DNA from: Pseudoneurospora amorphoporcata
Lineage: Eukaryota > Ascomycota > Sordariomycetes > Sordariales > Sordariaceae
NCBI GenBank assembly: GCA_033297205.1
Contig: MU859066.1
Location: 1-64,000, forward strand
DNA length: 64,000 nt
Direction of reading: 5' to 3'
Position 1 is the first letter of the stretch, and each line of letters starts with the position of its first letter. Under the pieces are notes generated by a model. That model saw nothing but the letters and a program-made list of their open reading frames with translations, was not told where the DNA came from and did no database searches. Below, in pieces: positions 21,456-34,805 of this stretch. The translations under genes were made by a program, and so were the position numbers.

Positions 21456-24432
21456 ATTGTCTGATCTGCAAATTGGGAATATTGTTAGTAAATAGCCAAC
21501 GATTGAGGCCGTGTCGCGACGCATGTGAAATGAATGAAGTGCAGGAGTTTCGTTGGTAAACTGCGGTTTGTCCGACTTCAGACAAGCTGCACAGCGAAAA
21601 ACACGAGCAGAAGACGCGGATGTGTATGCTCGTTTGCCAGCGCGAGAGCGGCACCCAAAGCTGTTGAGACAATTGGCATGCAACTGCTGATGGAAAGGGC
21701 AGGCATGATGCGACGTTGAAGCATCAATGAATGCCACATAAGCGACAAACGTACTTGATTTATTTTTTGCTGAAAATGCGACTGTTTGAATGCGTGGTGA
21801 TGCTGCTGTTGAGAGATTGTGCCACCCTGGTCAGCAATCGCGGTACGTTGTGATCTTTTTCTTGACGCGAGACCGGAGACGTGTGTGGGCAGCGCAAAGT
21901 GAGCTCCCGGCGTGGAGCGAAGGTGGCAGGTCCTATGGAAGCTTTGCGTGGATACGGCGACGCGCAGACTCTCAAGCTGGTGCCGGGAGTGCTGAGCACC
22001 GACGCGCAAAGCAACAAGCGTGCGCCAGCTTCGTTTTGGATGGCAACAGCGAGGTGGGCAGCGAGGTTGGCCGGTTGCATGGGGTCCAATGGCAGTTCCG
22101 CTTGGATAGAGGCAGGCAAAGACCAAAAGGCCAAATGCCAGATGGGCGGGAGTACTTGTGAAATTGCTGGTGTTGGCTGAGGAAAGGAGGTACTCACATA
22201 CGCGTGCAATGGGCGTGGGAGAATGGGTATCGAGTTGGGCGTGGTGAGCGGTGCACTTCGTTTGTATGGGAAAAGAGGAGGGAGTTTTGTGAGAGAGAGG
22301 AGGGGGCGACGCCTTTGCCTGGTATTTTACTATGGGCGGCTGATTGAAGGGGCGGGGGAACCTACCTTCCTTCTTCATAACAAAAAAGGGTGCAGCGGCC
22401 GGCTGATTTTTGCAGCGTGATTTGGGAGGGAGGCGAGGGCACCCACTCATTCATCCCTCTTCGGACCGGGCCACTCCAATTGCACTGCAGTCAATGGCTG
22501 ACGGCCTGGCGCTGGCCAAGCACCAACGCAAGTACCGGTACATGTCCCATGTCGCCCACCTGCGCCGTGTTTGTCGGTACTGTGTACTTTACCCGGCCCG
22601 TGCTTTGGGGTGGTATGTGGACTGCGGAGCGCTCGAGGTTTCGGCCTGCCAGCTTCCAGTGCAGCAGCAGCAGCCATCCATCCATTTCCAGCTCCCAGTT
22701 CCCGTCCACTCAGTTCCAGTTCCAGTTCCAGTTCCAGTTCCAATTCCAATTCCAATTCCAGCTCCAGGCTGGGTCAGCTCCCAATCCAGCTTCTAGTTCT
22801 ATGGAGGCTACCCGCGTCACCTAGAGGCAGGCACTGTCACTCCCACCTTCTGACAGGCTCCCGTCGCGGCACTCAGTCACTCTGTTGTTTGATGCCATCC
22901 CATCCCCATCCTCGTGTGGTCTGGTCTGCTCTGGATGCATTCGGCGCAGTCGGCTGCCGTTCTTTCCTTGGACAGGGTCGAGCGCCCGGCTTCCGTTCCA
23001 TGGGGTGCTAGGCTGGCCTTTTTGGATAAGCACTGGGCGGGCTGGCACACACCCGTCACTTTTCTCTCACACTAAACCCGCCATTGTCGCTCTCGTCCGT
23101 ATCTTTTTTCTTGGGGGTGGCAGGCTGCCCTGCCGTGAACGCCTGCTTGTTATTGGGCGTCGGACACTCCAATTCCAAGAGGACGCCGGGGATGGGCTGT
23201 ACTTCCCTCATTCCACGAACTGCCCTGCCTCGATCAAATGGCCATTGGGTACGTGAAATGACCAAGACTGATGAGCATAACCAGTACGGCCTCACTACCC
23301 GCCAGGTGGCCCTCGTTTCAACCCGTAAAGCTCCTCTGCAAGGGCTTTAGAATGACTTGTGTAAGACCCGCAGCTTGACCAAGCGCCCTGGCTCCCAGGT
23401 CTAGCATGAAGACCTGAAATCCCGTGCCCTTTTCATCGTCTCTCCCTGTTCTGTTCACATAGGATGTTGTGGATGCGTTCAAGGGTAGCAGGACGCTGTA
23501 TCTCTTGATCTTGCAGTGAGGAGGTGGTTGAGGTGCGCGGACATTTGCTAACAGTTGCTTGCAATGTCAGCCACAGCACATACCTAGCTATTGTTGACAC
23601 ACCAGTTCTCGTCCACTCGCATCCTTCGGTTCTGCGTCTGGTTGAGGTACGCCAGGTCTATCGAGACACGAGAGAGCATCGAGCGGAGCCTGCCCTTCTT
23701 CGAGTTGCTACGCTTGTCTCTTGGTACCGCAGAACAATCCGTACCACCCAGACTACTAACTGTACATGGTACGGAGTACCTACAATACCCGAATCCGGGC
23801 GGCCTTGTAATTGCGGAGACACGACCGTCGTGCCATGACATGTTCCATGCCAGAAACGGCCACTGTCTCGAGGTTCGTCACCCATTACTGCATGGTGTGG
23901 TTGCTCCTTTTTTTCGCAGCTTGTTTTTCCGATCAGGAAGATACAGTACAAACCTCGGCTTGCTGCCCCCTTTGTTCAGGAACATTATGGCATCACAATA
24001 TGCTCGACGAGTGGGCGGAAGAGCATGGCGCCGACCAAATAGGGGACAGATAGCACACAACAAGTAAGATCTATTGCTTGGCGCTTATTCTTTCAGGAGG
24101 ACTGTCTAAAATTGTCGTTACAACTTTGTTCTCCTCAAACAATGACCAGCCGCCGAATGCGAACCTCGGCTTTTCAAAGAAACAGAGAGGAAGCCCGGGA
24201 TCAATTGTTGTCAAAAGCATGACTCGAGCACACAAACAACCTCGTGCCAGTTGAAGTGAAGCGCCTGGATGCTTTTCACGCCCGTCCAACTTGACAAAGC
24301 CAGACCTTGGCTGTTCAGATGGGGCTTCAAGAATCGTGCCAACATGATCGATTGTCCACAACCCCTCGACTGCCAAATTGGGTCGTGCCGTGGTGGCTCT
24401 TTAGAAGTACCGAGCATGCTACTTCTTTTTAA
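21456..24432. other. Long low-complexity intergenic region upstream of NHP6
   Basis: Nearly 3 kb without a supportable gene. Open frames here are long only because of skewed composition (for example minus-strand 22450-21578, rich in Ser, Pro, His and Arg with no domain). The part near NHP6 is presumably a promoter and 5' UTR, possibly with leader introns. A hexamer microsatellite lies at 22711-22766. Confidence 0.5.
22711..22766. repeat. Hexanucleotide microsatellite (TTCCAG/TTCCAA)n
   Basis: About nine tandem 6-bp units: first TTCCAG repeats, then TTCCAA repeats, ending in TTCCAGCTCC. The switch from one variant to the other suggests expansion of two subtypes. It lies outside any gene I can support. 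Confidence 0.85.
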
Positions 24433-25259
24433 TTACTGGCATTTGGTGGATAGATCCGGCGGGTCGAGGACTAAACCTCGAAGTCGTTCATCTCGGACCC
24501 AATCGACTCCGCTGCCGGCTACCAGCGCGCTCGTAGCTCCCTTGATTGTCTTCCATCTCTGGCGGCTCACCTGTAGCTCACCCTTCGTTTTATCTGGCTG
24601 TCTTTCCAGTTTGGTGTCTCCATCCACTTGTACGTCAGGAGTGCCGGTGGTTTTTGACAATCGCAAGAGTTCCGAAGCCAATGTCGCGTTTTGCTGGCCA
24701 GCTCGGAGACGCTCGAGCTCCAGATCCAACATACGGTCTCTGACTTCATAGGAGACTGAAGCTTGCTGGGCTGCTTTGGTAGATACTAGATCCCGCTGCT
24801 GGATCAATGGCAAGATATCACTTGAAACGAAACAGACGTCAGCGATATCCGAGAAGGAGGTTGCAGATCCTAACTGCAATGGAAAACGGACCGTTCTACA
24901 GGGGAAGCCTGAGTTCCGCCATGAACAGCCCTCAATATAGGCCGGACCACGATGGCGCTTTCAAAAACATAGTCCCGCAATTCAAGAGCCGCCTTTGCTT
25001 CGAGTAGTTGCGTGCGAGCCTCATCTACTTGCGAATGTCCTGTAAAAGATGTAGGGCCTAATGCAGCGCCTATGGTCAGAAGGTTAATAACCTCGAGGGG
25101 GTATACATCAGGTTGCTGACTTTGTGGGTCGGAGTGGTCTTGCTGGGCCTGCAAAAGGCCTATCTGAACATGTAGCTCCTGCAGTCTGTCATAGAGTGCC
25201 AACGCTTCTTCCTCCGTCTCTGAAAGGCGAGGGTTTGGATCGTGAACAAGAGCCGACAT
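24433..25259 (-). CDS. Centromere protein H-like kinetochore subunit (CENP-H / Fta3 / Mcm16 family)
   Basis: Probable inner-kinetochore (CCAN/Ctf19 complex) protein. The exons on the minus strand are 25259-24892 and 24820-24433, giving 251 aa. The splice creates GGTQASPVER-DILPLIQQRD, a block I associate with fungal CENP-H proteins. The C terminus (RQRWKTIKGATSALVAGSGVDW.RDE.LRGLVLDP) also resembles the conserved CENP-H end. Residues about 20-45 and 130-200 are coiled-coil-like (LYDRLQELHVQIGLLQAQQ; VRDRMLDLELERLRAGQQNATLASELLRL). The start is the ATG at 25257-25259, giving MSALVHDPNPRLSETEEEAL. It is divergent from ATG11 with a 930-bp shared spacer. Family recognition is from memory of conserved blocks, so moderate confidence. 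Confidence 0.72.
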
Positions 25260-26189
25260 GACCAATCAGTGGAGCACCGCGGCTGGTTGGAGGCGGCTGG
25301 AGAGGTATAGCTGAATGGCGATGGTAGACTGTACGGCGTGGTGTTGCAAAGTTGAACTTGAAAGGCTGGTCCAGATTGCTACAACCTACAGATCATTCCA
25401 GAGCAGGTGAATGGATGAGGCCAGACCTTCGCTGCAGGCGTATAAGCCAAGAAGCGGACTGCTGGATAGGTATAGATTTGTGCGTAGGACGCCGTGGGAC
25501 GCGTCTGAAGCGGATGACGGTTCAACTCATGAACTGAAAGTGACCACGACTAGTGGTAGTACTGTTATCCTTGTCAAAAAAAATGGAAGAACATAGGATC
25601 GAGGAGTGAGCAAGCTGGTTGTTGTTCAAGCTCTGAGCGCCTGGGCATCTCCATGAAGCACCCGATGCTAACTTAAAAAAGGAGGTCGGTTAGCCCTCGT
25701 AGTATGGAAGTAAGGTAGCCTACCTATTTATATTCGATGGGAAGTTCTACATACCTAAGGTAGTTTGACAACGTGAGATGAAGGCAAGACGTATGGAGAG
25801 ATCCACATAGGTACGTTAGAAGGTTGGTAGGTGCATCCATTGCAGATTTGCAGGAGAGGGCGGTAGGAGGTGTCACAGGCTCACAGCTGCCCCTGGTGCC
25901 GGTGCTGGTGCGGGGCGCTAGGGCCGTTGCGGATCTGGCCTCACAGGGTCCGGGGACTGCTTTCCATCCACTTCCACTTCCACCTACTTCCCACGTCGAC
26001 GTCCAACCCTCCACCAAACGACCGACGGGCCGCCATCACGGACCGGAGAACACTTCATCCGGCGCCAACCTATATCGACTCTATAACCACTCGGCCCGGC
26101 CTTCACGCTTGTCAATCCCACATTCGGTACGCCGACTCGGGCTTCTTCCGTCTTTCACCGTGGAAGCCACTTGGGAAGCATGCGTGAAA
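25260..26189. other. Divergent promoter region, CENP-H-like gene and ATG11
   Basis: This is a 930-bp spacer between divergent genes with no supportable gene of its own. It includes TACCTA/TAGGTA-type repeats near 25715-25820, which recur in other spacers of the window. Confidence 0.5.
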
Positions 26190-29100
26190 ATGGTTACGCA
26201 GGTGTTGATCGCCCATACCGGCCAGCGCCTTGAAATAGACAGTCGTACCATCACATCGTACGCCTCTCCGCCAGTGCCCACATCCCATCGCCTTCCCATC
26301 TGACACTTGTCATGACCGCGTACCGCTCCGTTTACCACTTGCTGACGTCCCTCGAGGTTAGATGGCCTGAAGGAATCCGTGGCCAGCCAGAGCTCTATCC
26401 CTGTCGAGTGCTTGATCGCCCTGACACCCCAGGGGAGGTCTCTAAGATGGCAGCCAACACAGCCAGAGGTTCGCACATCTAGATGGTCTTGTCAGAGGGC
26501 TGTGCTTCGTCGCATCTAACACTGGGCCAACAGACAGAGATCTACATATATGACAGCCGACTGACACAGCCACCCCAACCCGGGGCCTCGTCGCCTCCCG
26601 TATCCGAACTGCCTCTTCCCCGATACAATGCACCCAACCCGCCCAACTCGATCGAAGACACGCGATCTATCCCAGCATGGCAGAAGCTCTTTGAGGCACG
26701 CCGTACCTGGGCTTTCGACGTTGTGGAGGACTGCGCGAGGATGGACGCCGCCACGCGGGAGCGCTATGCAGAGATGGACGTCATGTTAAGATGCCTGGAT
26801 GCCGCTGTAGCAAATCTGGAGAACGCCGTCAAAGGGCTCGAGAACAAATACGTCGAGCTGAAGGAGTGGTCGACATCAGCACAGGCCGATTACAGTGCGT
26901 TGGCGACAGGCTTGGATCGATATCTTTCGCTGGCCAGGGGCATCGCCATCTCGTCCAGCATGGCCCAGTTCATGACCTGCCGTGACGATGGTAATTGGAA
27001 AGGACGTCCACAGCGACAAAGCACCCTTGAAGACCTTGTTGATCTTGAGCACGCGCGGCAAGCAGGGAAACTTGCCCCCTCCGCATTGCGCAAGTTCAAG
27101 GATCGCATCACCAACCTGGACAAGGCGGCAACTTGTCTGTTCCAAGACGCTGACACATTATTGCACAAATTTGAGGCGACCATGTCTCGCTCGGCCCTAT
27201 CACATGATGGCGAATCGTCACACCTTCTTCAGGATATTGAGGCCTTGGCCAACAAGATCGACAACGATTACCATGTAACGTTAGAATACACAAGCTCCAC
27301 CCGGGACACGCTTCTTCAAATTTCCAAAACAGCGGCACACCATACCGAGCGGCTACTGCCCAGCATTCATAAGCGCGCACTGGAAATGGGTGATATGTTG
27401 TGCTACGCCACCAAGGCGCGAAATAGCCTTGCTACCGAATCCATCGAGTTTATGCGTAGTATCACCGAGATCACAAGCGATAGCCACAGCGTAAAGTCCC
27501 AGATCTCTGGGGCTGGCCAGGAGGATGAACTCGCAACATTTGATCATTTGCGGCTCATCCAACAGATACCGTATTTGTACGCTTCGTTTGTGGCAGAGGC
27601 CATCAAACGGCGGGAGTGGCTGGACAAAGTCAAACAAGATTCGACCACACTTATCAATGAGATGGCCGTCTTCCACGAAGAAGAGGCAAAGAGGAGGCGA
27701 CGCTGGCACAAGTCAATCGGGGCCATGTTTGTTCCCGGTACCCCGACGGCTGACAGTAAGGTTCCAAGTCTTGAAATCAACCTTCGGGGAGACGATGGGG
27801 AATGGCCCCTGATGACAAGAAAAGATTTGGACGACTTCTTCATCGCCCTCCGAAACCAAAAAGCCGATCCTGATCTTGTAGTCGAAATCGAAAAGCTTAT
27901 TGCAGACATGGACAACCCTACAAGACAACAGTCAAGGCGGATGAAGGCCTTCAAGAACGGAAGTGTCCATGAGACTGCGCTCGGACGGAGCGGACTACTC
28001 GTTCGTGGTGACGATGATCTGCTCCGCTCCTTACAGGCAGACAAAACAAGGCTCGAAAGCAAACTGAAGACTGCCGAAAGCCGAGTACGCCGGCTAGAAG
28101 ATCTGCTTCATCGGCAGACACAGGCTTCTAGGCCGAATATTGGCAACCTTTTCCAGAACCCTGGCCAGCAAGTTCTAGATCGTAACGACTCAACTAGCTC
28201 TCTTAGATCCCCCCGCGTTATTGACGACCGCAGGGGATCATCAGATGGGCTCGAGACACTCCTCCAACGAACACAGCAACTGGAGACCGAACTGGGCACC
28301 GAGAGGGAGCGGTGCGCGGCTCTAGAGAGAGAGATCAACGCATTGACGACACTGCATAACGATCTAAAAGGCCAAATGGACGAAGCCAACTCCACCAAGA
28401 AGGATCTTTTGCAGAATATGGAAGCACTCAAACGGGAGTTCACAGAGGAGCGAAAGTCCCTCGAAGAAGAGATCAAGCAGCTAAAGGCCAGGCTTGAGTA
28501 CACGGAAGACGAAATCGAACACTTTGGCGAGTCGCGAGAAAACGAAAAGGCATCATACGATGAAAGGGTTCATTTTCTTGAGCTCGAGGTGGAGCGGCTT
28601 ACCAGGGAAGGACGGGATGAATCTCTCAAAGCGGGTGGCCAGGTTGAGCTCTGGCGGAATGAAGTCAAACTACAACGGGAGCGTATCGCGGCGCAGGGTA
28701 TTGAACTTCGAGCTGCTCAGGATGAGATCAGAGTGCTCAACAAGCGACTGGAAGATGCGAGTGGGGATAGACAAAAGCACAGACTGGCCCTGGAGGATAT
28801 ATGGGAACGTTTGGCGCCTGCTGATGCCGTTCCCACCGAGTTGCGTGACCTCTTGGAAGGAATCACAGGAAAGGCTGCTGATATTCTAAACACAAAGCAA
28901 GGCGTGGAGGGGGACATGTCCCTCATGAAGCTCAACGTGGACACGCTGCAAAATGACATTAAGACGCTTCGTTCTGAGATGGAATCCACCAAGGATAGAC
29001 TTATGTCGGAGGAATCGGCCTCATTGTGCCTCCGCGAAAAACTGTCGGAAGAAAGGGCGAGAGTGGTTGCTATGGAGGGCGAGCTGGCTCATGGACGTGA

Positions 29101-30652
29101 ACAGTTATGCGAACTTCGGGTCAAAATTGCCGATGGAGAAACTGGGTCCGAGTTCATGCGAAAAAAGTTAGAAGGCGAGGAACGAAAGCTCGCTTCCATG
29201 ACAGAGGAACTAGCTGCTCGACAATCGCAAGTGCAGAGTCTAGAGGCAGAGGTCACGCATTTCAAAGCAAAGCTTCAACAAACCCAGACACAACTATCAG
29301 AACTCTCCACGCTGTTTGATGCACGTACAGAATGCGCCAAGGATCTGACACAACATCTTTGGTCACAGAACGATCGCCTTACTCGTTTGCTTGAGCGGCT
29401 TGGTTTTTCCATTTCCCGTGAGGAGGATGGTACCATGCACATTCAGAAAATACCTCGATCTGAGCGCTCATCAGCAACGACCGCGAACCTGAATGATTCA
29501 GACCCCAGCTCATCACTCCGTCGTTCCAGTACGCTCAACGCTCGACCCGTCACTGACAATGCGCATTTGGAGTTGCTGCAATGGATGGGTGGTGCAACTC
29601 CGGAGACTGAGCTTGAAAAGTACAAGACTTTCATGGGCTCCTTCGGCTCATTCGACATGGATGTCTTTACGGATGCGGTGTACCGGCGTGTCAAAGATGT
29701 CGAGCATATGGCACGAAAGCTGCAGCGAGAGGCGCGAGCGTACCGGGAGAAAGCACACAGCTTCCAGAAGGAGGCTCACGACAAGATTGCCTTCAAACAC
29801 TTCAAGGAGGGCGACCTTGCTTTGTTCCTCCCTACGCGGAATCAGTCGACAGGCGCTTGGGCTGCCTTCAACGTTGGGTTTCCACACTACTTTTTACGTG
29901 AGCAGGACTCGCATCGTTTGCGCAACCGTGAATGGCTTGTTGCCCGAATTATGCGCATTCAAGAGCGGGTGGTGGATTTATCCAAATCCCTACAACAGGA
30001 CCAGGTAGGGGAGACGAGGAAAGATGATGCCAGGGGAGAAACGGAATCTCTTGATGACGATGAGAATGACAACCCGTTCGACCTCTCAGATGGCCTGCGA
30101 TGGTATTTGATCGAGGCTGTTGAAGACAAGTCCGGGGCCCCATCCACTCCAGGCTTGGCTAAGAGTACTGTTGCGGCAAACAATGTCGAAGCAATGGCGG
30201 ATATGCGGGCTCAGGGCCATACCGGGTCTAGAGCACGAGGGCTCACTGGACGTGGAGGCACGCCGTCGGGAATCGAAGGCGTCAGCAAGACACTGTCCAA
30301 AAGTCTCGAGAGTCGTCGGTCCAGTACGGGTTCCAGGAAGACCCTACCGTTTGCGATTGGCGCATCGTCAAGAGGTCGTGAAAGCGCCCTCGCAAGCGAG
30401 ACAAACTCTCTCCGTGCGGTTCCGGCAGACAACAACAACAGCTCAGCTCCAACGAGCGCAGCTCAACAACACATGTCACCCACAGACAAGCTTCCAGATG
30501 CCTCTCTGCAGGAAGTCCCTCAACAAACAAACGCTATTGCAGCGGAGGGTGGTAGCGAGACCATCGCCGCAGGAAGCGATCAGGCTACTGTACAGCCATC
30601 GCCGTCTCATTCTGAGGTTCGCAACGAGATAGACTCTCTGATAGGGCCTTGA
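26190..30652 (+). CDS. ATG11: Autophagy-related protein 11 (Atg11/Cvt9), selective-autophagy scaffold
   Basis: Atg11 links cargo receptors to the autophagy initiation machinery at the phagophore assembly site and vacuole (mitophagy, pexophagy). The exons are 26190-26257, 26357-26468 and 26534-30652, giving 1432 aa. The first two small exons rebuild the ubiquitin-like N terminus: MVTQVLIAHTGQRLEIDSRTITS, then LDGLKESVASQSSIP and LIALTPQGRSLR, joined to TEIYIYDSRLTQP. Long coiled coils fill about residues 530-1000 (ETELGTERERCAALEREINAL and many similar heptads). The conserved C-terminal Atg11 domain holds GDLALFLPTRN, WAAFNVGFPHYFL and REWLVARIMRI, and closes with NPFDLSDGLRWYLIEAVE. A Ser-rich disordered tail of about 170 residues follows. 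The length is in the normal range for filamentous fungi. Confidence 0.93.
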
Positions 30653-31304
30653 ACGCATCTCAAGAAATATACTGACGGGTTGTAGGCCCGCTGCGGTCAG
30701 GGTGGGGCACATGAACAGAATAGCAACCAGTTTAGGAAAAGTAGAAACTGGGAGTCACTATGGAGTATAGATTTCAGCTGCGAGATAGGATGACAAGGAG
30801 TAAGATCGCTAGTCAGCCAGAGCTAAGGAGAGGGCTTTCTGTTGCCCTAGCTGCTTTCCTTTACATACCAGAACACGAGTGCGTGGCAAAGCGGTGCTGT
30901 GTCGATTGCAGACCATGAGAAGCAATAGGAGGAAGATGGGTCGGATTTTGGGGTATGTTTATTAATCTGGCATCAGTATAACACTTTAATGTGGCGATGG
31001 GATGATACGTGCCGGGTGTTTTCGACCGCCATCTATGTGAGTTCGCATCATTAACGTTTTGGTATGCTTCACTACGACATTGTACAAGTAATCCAGTGCG
31101 TCTATCTTCACATACGTACTTGTAGTTGGGGTGAGTGAACAAAACGGATGGACGGACGGGCAAACTTTGTTAGTGTACAAGACATATACATGGGTGGCTA
31201 AGATACCGGCTCGGGCATATAAAGGCGCCGTCTCATCCGCAACACACAACAACTTGGCTGCGTGACATGCACGGGCTACCTGAAGGTTGGAAGACGTTCG
31301 GTCC
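30653..31304. other. Convergent spacer between ATG11 and the bL9m gene
   Basis: A 652-bp spacer between two stop codons. I see only 3'-UTR-like sequence with no coding frame or repeat of note. Confidence 0.55.
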
Positions 31305-32372
31305 TCACTGGGCGCTGGGCAAGATCTCGACCAATTTGCGAACCGGCTCAAGGCCGGAGCCTGCTCTAGCAACCGCGATCTCAATCTCCCACCGGCCAAG
31401 ATGTCTGATGCGATCATTGCCATCGGCCAAGCCCACTATCTTGACGCTTGATGGTCCAAGAACGATGCGGCTGGCATCCTCATGGCCCGAAATCAGAGCC
31501 TTGATCTGGTTGAGAATATCGGTGCTCGAGACGGAGCCAAAGATGGCCCTCTCAGCCTTGTCTGTGGAAGGGGTCTGGGGCGTGGGTGCCGGCGCACGCC
31601 TGGCAATTAGAGGCGAAACCTTGGGCTCCTCGGCGAGTTTCGGCTGAGGAACTGGAATCGGCACGGGTTCGCGGTGGAAGGTGAGGGTGTTAGGAATGAG
31701 CTCGGATAGCAAGGCGTGAGCAGTTTCGGGCTGTCGGCAGTCACAAACACAGGTTAGCACCAGCCGTTCGTTACTGAACCACAGACAAGTAGGAGGATAT
31801 GAAGAGGTGGGAGGGAGGGTCATTACAGTAACGTCCTGAACCTTGACCTGGGGAATCTGGATTTCCGGGACCGGTTCCTCTTCCATCTTTTGCTCCTCGG
31901 GCGCCTTTCTGGTAGCGACATCGAGGGCGCTCAGAATGACAAAGGTGCGGTCGACCTCTCCGATGGCGTCGCGTGTAAGGCCGAGCTCTTGGAAGCGAGC
32001 AGGCGTCATGTACTCTGCCTTGTTCTTGGGGAACCACTCGTTGCGCATACGGCCGCGCTCAGTGCGGAAGATAGCATCTGGATGGCAAGGACGAGGTCCC
32101 GGTTAGCTTGCACAGTTCAGCCGGGGAATCTCGTCCTTACGTTTGCGACCGAACTTGGGAATGTCTTCAAGCAGGCGGACAACCACGCCCTGGTCTTGAA
32201 GGCGCATCCGGTGTGACGCGGCACGGGTCTGGATGTGGACAAAGGGCCGGGCCACCGGTACAGCACGAGCGCGGGGCTCGCCGTGACTGGCGGCAGTGGC
32301 GCCAAAGGGCTGTGCAAGACGGCGCAAGCATGCCAGGCACGTTGGCCACTTTGTCAGCGCGGATGCCGTCAT
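31305..32372 (-). CDS. MRPL50: Mitochondrial large-subunit ribosomal protein bL9m (yeast Mrpl50)
   Basis: Nuclear-encoded mitoribosomal protein. The exons on the minus strand are 32372-32141, 32077-31827 and 31730-31305, giving 302 aa. The first about 50 residues are Arg/Ala/Ser-rich with almost no acidic residues, as expected for a mitochondrial presequence. The bL9 N-terminal domain follows: VVVRLLEDIPKFGRK is joined over intron 1 to AIFRTERGRMRNEWFP and KNKAEYMTPARFQELGL, matching the L9 signature. The C-terminal extension (PETAHALLSELIPNTLTF.REPVP, then a Pro-rich linker and GSVSSTDILNQIKALI) is typical of the longer fungal mitochondrial forms. Intron 2 is 96 nt. Confidence 0.9.
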
Positions 32373-32967
32373 TTTGAGGTGTATGGTCGACCGGCGTCGG
32401 AGGAGGAGCCGCGAGAAGATCGGGAAGAGGCGGATTGGGTAGTCCGGGGATTGGTTGTGGTCTGCCGTCCGAATTGCGGCGTGGCTAGGCGCGAGCTGGC
32501 GCGGGACTGCGTGCGGTCTTCAAGGTTACCCAAAATTTCGGGGACGGAAGCCCCACGGCTGCGCGGCAGAGCTCCATGCCGGATGGAACCTCGATGGGCA
32601 GCCCCTGGAGCGGGACCCGGAGCCCAGGGCGCCAAGACCGCTAAAACCCCGCCAGTTAGTACTTACCTAGTAGTACCACTTAGTCTACACAGTTATTATA
32701 GAAGCATAGTCCGAACATTGAAGGTGAATTCGGGTTAGGATACATCAACTCTTCCTCTGTATACTAACTGATACACTATCAGACTATATACACCATCACT
32801 CTTCTATATGCCCGAAATACTTTACAAGAAGGATGTCAAGGCATACAAGAATTCTGCTACAGAAATGTGCGTGCCTGTCCACAGCCACCGAATCCTCCAA
32901 ATCCCAGATGCTGATCGGCAAGGCCTCGTTTCCGCGACAAGGACACCAACTCCCGCGCCAGCGCACA
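32373..32967. other. Intergenic spacer
   Basis: A 595-bp region between the bL9m start and the 3' end of the acetyltransferase-like gene. It holds the bL9m promoter and no recognisable gene. Confidence 0.5.
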
Positions 32968-34805
32968 TTATGGCAGCTTTTGACCATGCACCGGACCGCC
33001 TTGGTCCATCCATAGCTGCAAATCGTAGGCTACACCTTCGACAACTTCTGACTCAATGATACCTTGCTGCCAGCTCAGGGCAATGCTTATGGGACCCCCT
33101 ATAACGCCCGAAACGCTAGCACAGAGAGCCGGTCCCGCGACTATGGCGCACTGCGACATTACAGACCGTAGTATCTCCCAATTTGCACCGGTTTCATTGG
33201 CAGTGCCCTCCGGACTGCCTCGCAGCGAGTGGATGTTGGACACCTCCCATGTTTGCTCCCGCGGCTTGTCCACCTTGTTGAGCCAGAAACCGCGCCAGTT
33301 GGTAATCCAACTGAGCATATTTACCATGTCGTCTTGAGGAATGGTCTCGACCCGTTCCTTGAGTTCTTGGCGCAAGGTTTGAGCAAGGCACCAAATATTC
33401 TCCCCGCTTGCTTGCTCCCGCAGCCCCGAAAGTCGAGAAGAGTCGAAACTGTGCGACGCCGAAGTAACCAGTACTCCAAAGGCATCGGCGAGATCAGTCA
33501 CATGAGATCCGGACTGTATAAAGGGACGCAAGTCTATAGGAGTGCAGCTCTGAAACGACGTGGCTGTCTCTGCTGGTAAGCGTCGAGCAAGAGATGTGAG
33601 AATTAGCACATGAAGTAAAGGGGTGAGTGTGGTGCCGTTCGCCCTGCAATTGGCAAGAAGCTGTGACACAGCTTTTGCAGGGATGGTAACCAGACGGAGC
33701 CTGGTTTGGTAAGGGTCAGGTCTGACCGGTGCACCCGTCCATGGAAGGTCGGTCGCTGGTTTGCGAAGCCAGCCCGACGCGAATTCGCTCCACAACGTGC
33801 CAGCAAGAAATCTCCAAGACGTGGTGAATTTGACGAGCTCCTCCTGAGGTGGCAGAATGTGTCCATGGGGCTTGCTGGGCATCCGTAGAACGTGGTCCTC
33901 TAGACACGAGGGACGGGCTGGTGGCTTGTTCAATTCGTCCAAGAGGCTGGCGTGAAAAATGGCGGTGCTCCTTCCATCAGCGAGAGAGTGATGGATGGCA
34001 AGCACAATATCGAGTATCAGCCTGTCTTGATAATGGGACGGCCGAGGCTCATAGACGGCAAGCAACCGCCAGGGCGGTCGGGTTGCGACGTCAGGCCATA
34101 ACTGGTTGTGTTGGGCTTCCAATATATGGAGAAGGTGCGAGTCGCGAGCATGAGAATCAAGTTCGGCAGGCAGCTCCACACATTCCAAGTGATAAGAAAG
34201 ATCCAGAGAGGGCACCGAGGCAAAGCAAGGGCGAGATGCTTCATCGCCAGTGATTGCCAAACTCAACCGGGGCAGCCGGAGGACCAGATTTGCAACTGCA
34301 GCCTCCAACACGTCGGGAACACTCTTGCCTTGGAGGACAGACCAAGGAACAGCATAGCGACAAGTATTGGCCAGGCACCGATAGAAGCCCAACGCGTGCC
34401 TTGAGGACGAGTAGATCTCACTGAGAACAGCGGCGGGATATAACCGTAACGATTAGCCTCGGAGTGAGCTTGTCAAGAGGGTTGGGGCGAGCCGGCGGCT
34501 TTGGATATTGAGAGGGGGCTGGAATCCAGGAAACAGGACTGGCCAATGCAGGGAGCGGACAGCGGTGGTTGAGACGGCGCAGTGCATACAGACGGAAGCA
34601 AAGGCTGAGAGGCCATCCGATGATGGACGACCTTCCACAACCTTACGCGGAGTGACGCCGGCCACCACCCAAGGCCGACGGGATGAGGGGAAGCGGGATA
34701 GTTGATAAGGTAGATGATGGCAGAGGAGGGGAGAGGGTATGGGTTGGGATGGGTGGGAACATACCACGGCCCAAGAGGCCGGATCGGCTGGGGGACGTTC
34801 GTCAT
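32968..34805 (-). CDS. Alcohol acetyltransferase-like protein (Atf/Sli1-type, HxxxD acyltransferase)
   Basis: Probable acetyl-CoA-dependent O- or N-acetyltransferase of the AATase family (CoA-dependent acyltransferase superfamily). The exons on the minus strand are 34805-34765 and 34420-32968, giving 497 aa. The catalytic HxxxD motif is visible in DIVLAIHHSLADGRST near residue 150. The N terminus RPLG...YSSSRHALGFYRC resembles the fungal AATase opening, and the C-terminal part has an LTPLLHVLILTSLARRLP helix and ...IGGPISIALSWQQG. The single intron (344 nt) is the longest in the window; its acceptor TTCTCAG and a GCTAATC branch site support it, but the tiny first exon (41 nt) is less certain. 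The substrate is unknown: volatile ester formation and detoxification of small alcohols or amines are known roles of relatives. No neighbouring biosynthetic genes are present. Confidence 0.75.

Noticed and set aside
21578..22450. Minus-strand 290-codon open frame
   Set aside because: Ser/Pro/His/Arg-rich with no domain, overlapping several other frames and lying in the upstream region of NHP6; composition explains the openness.
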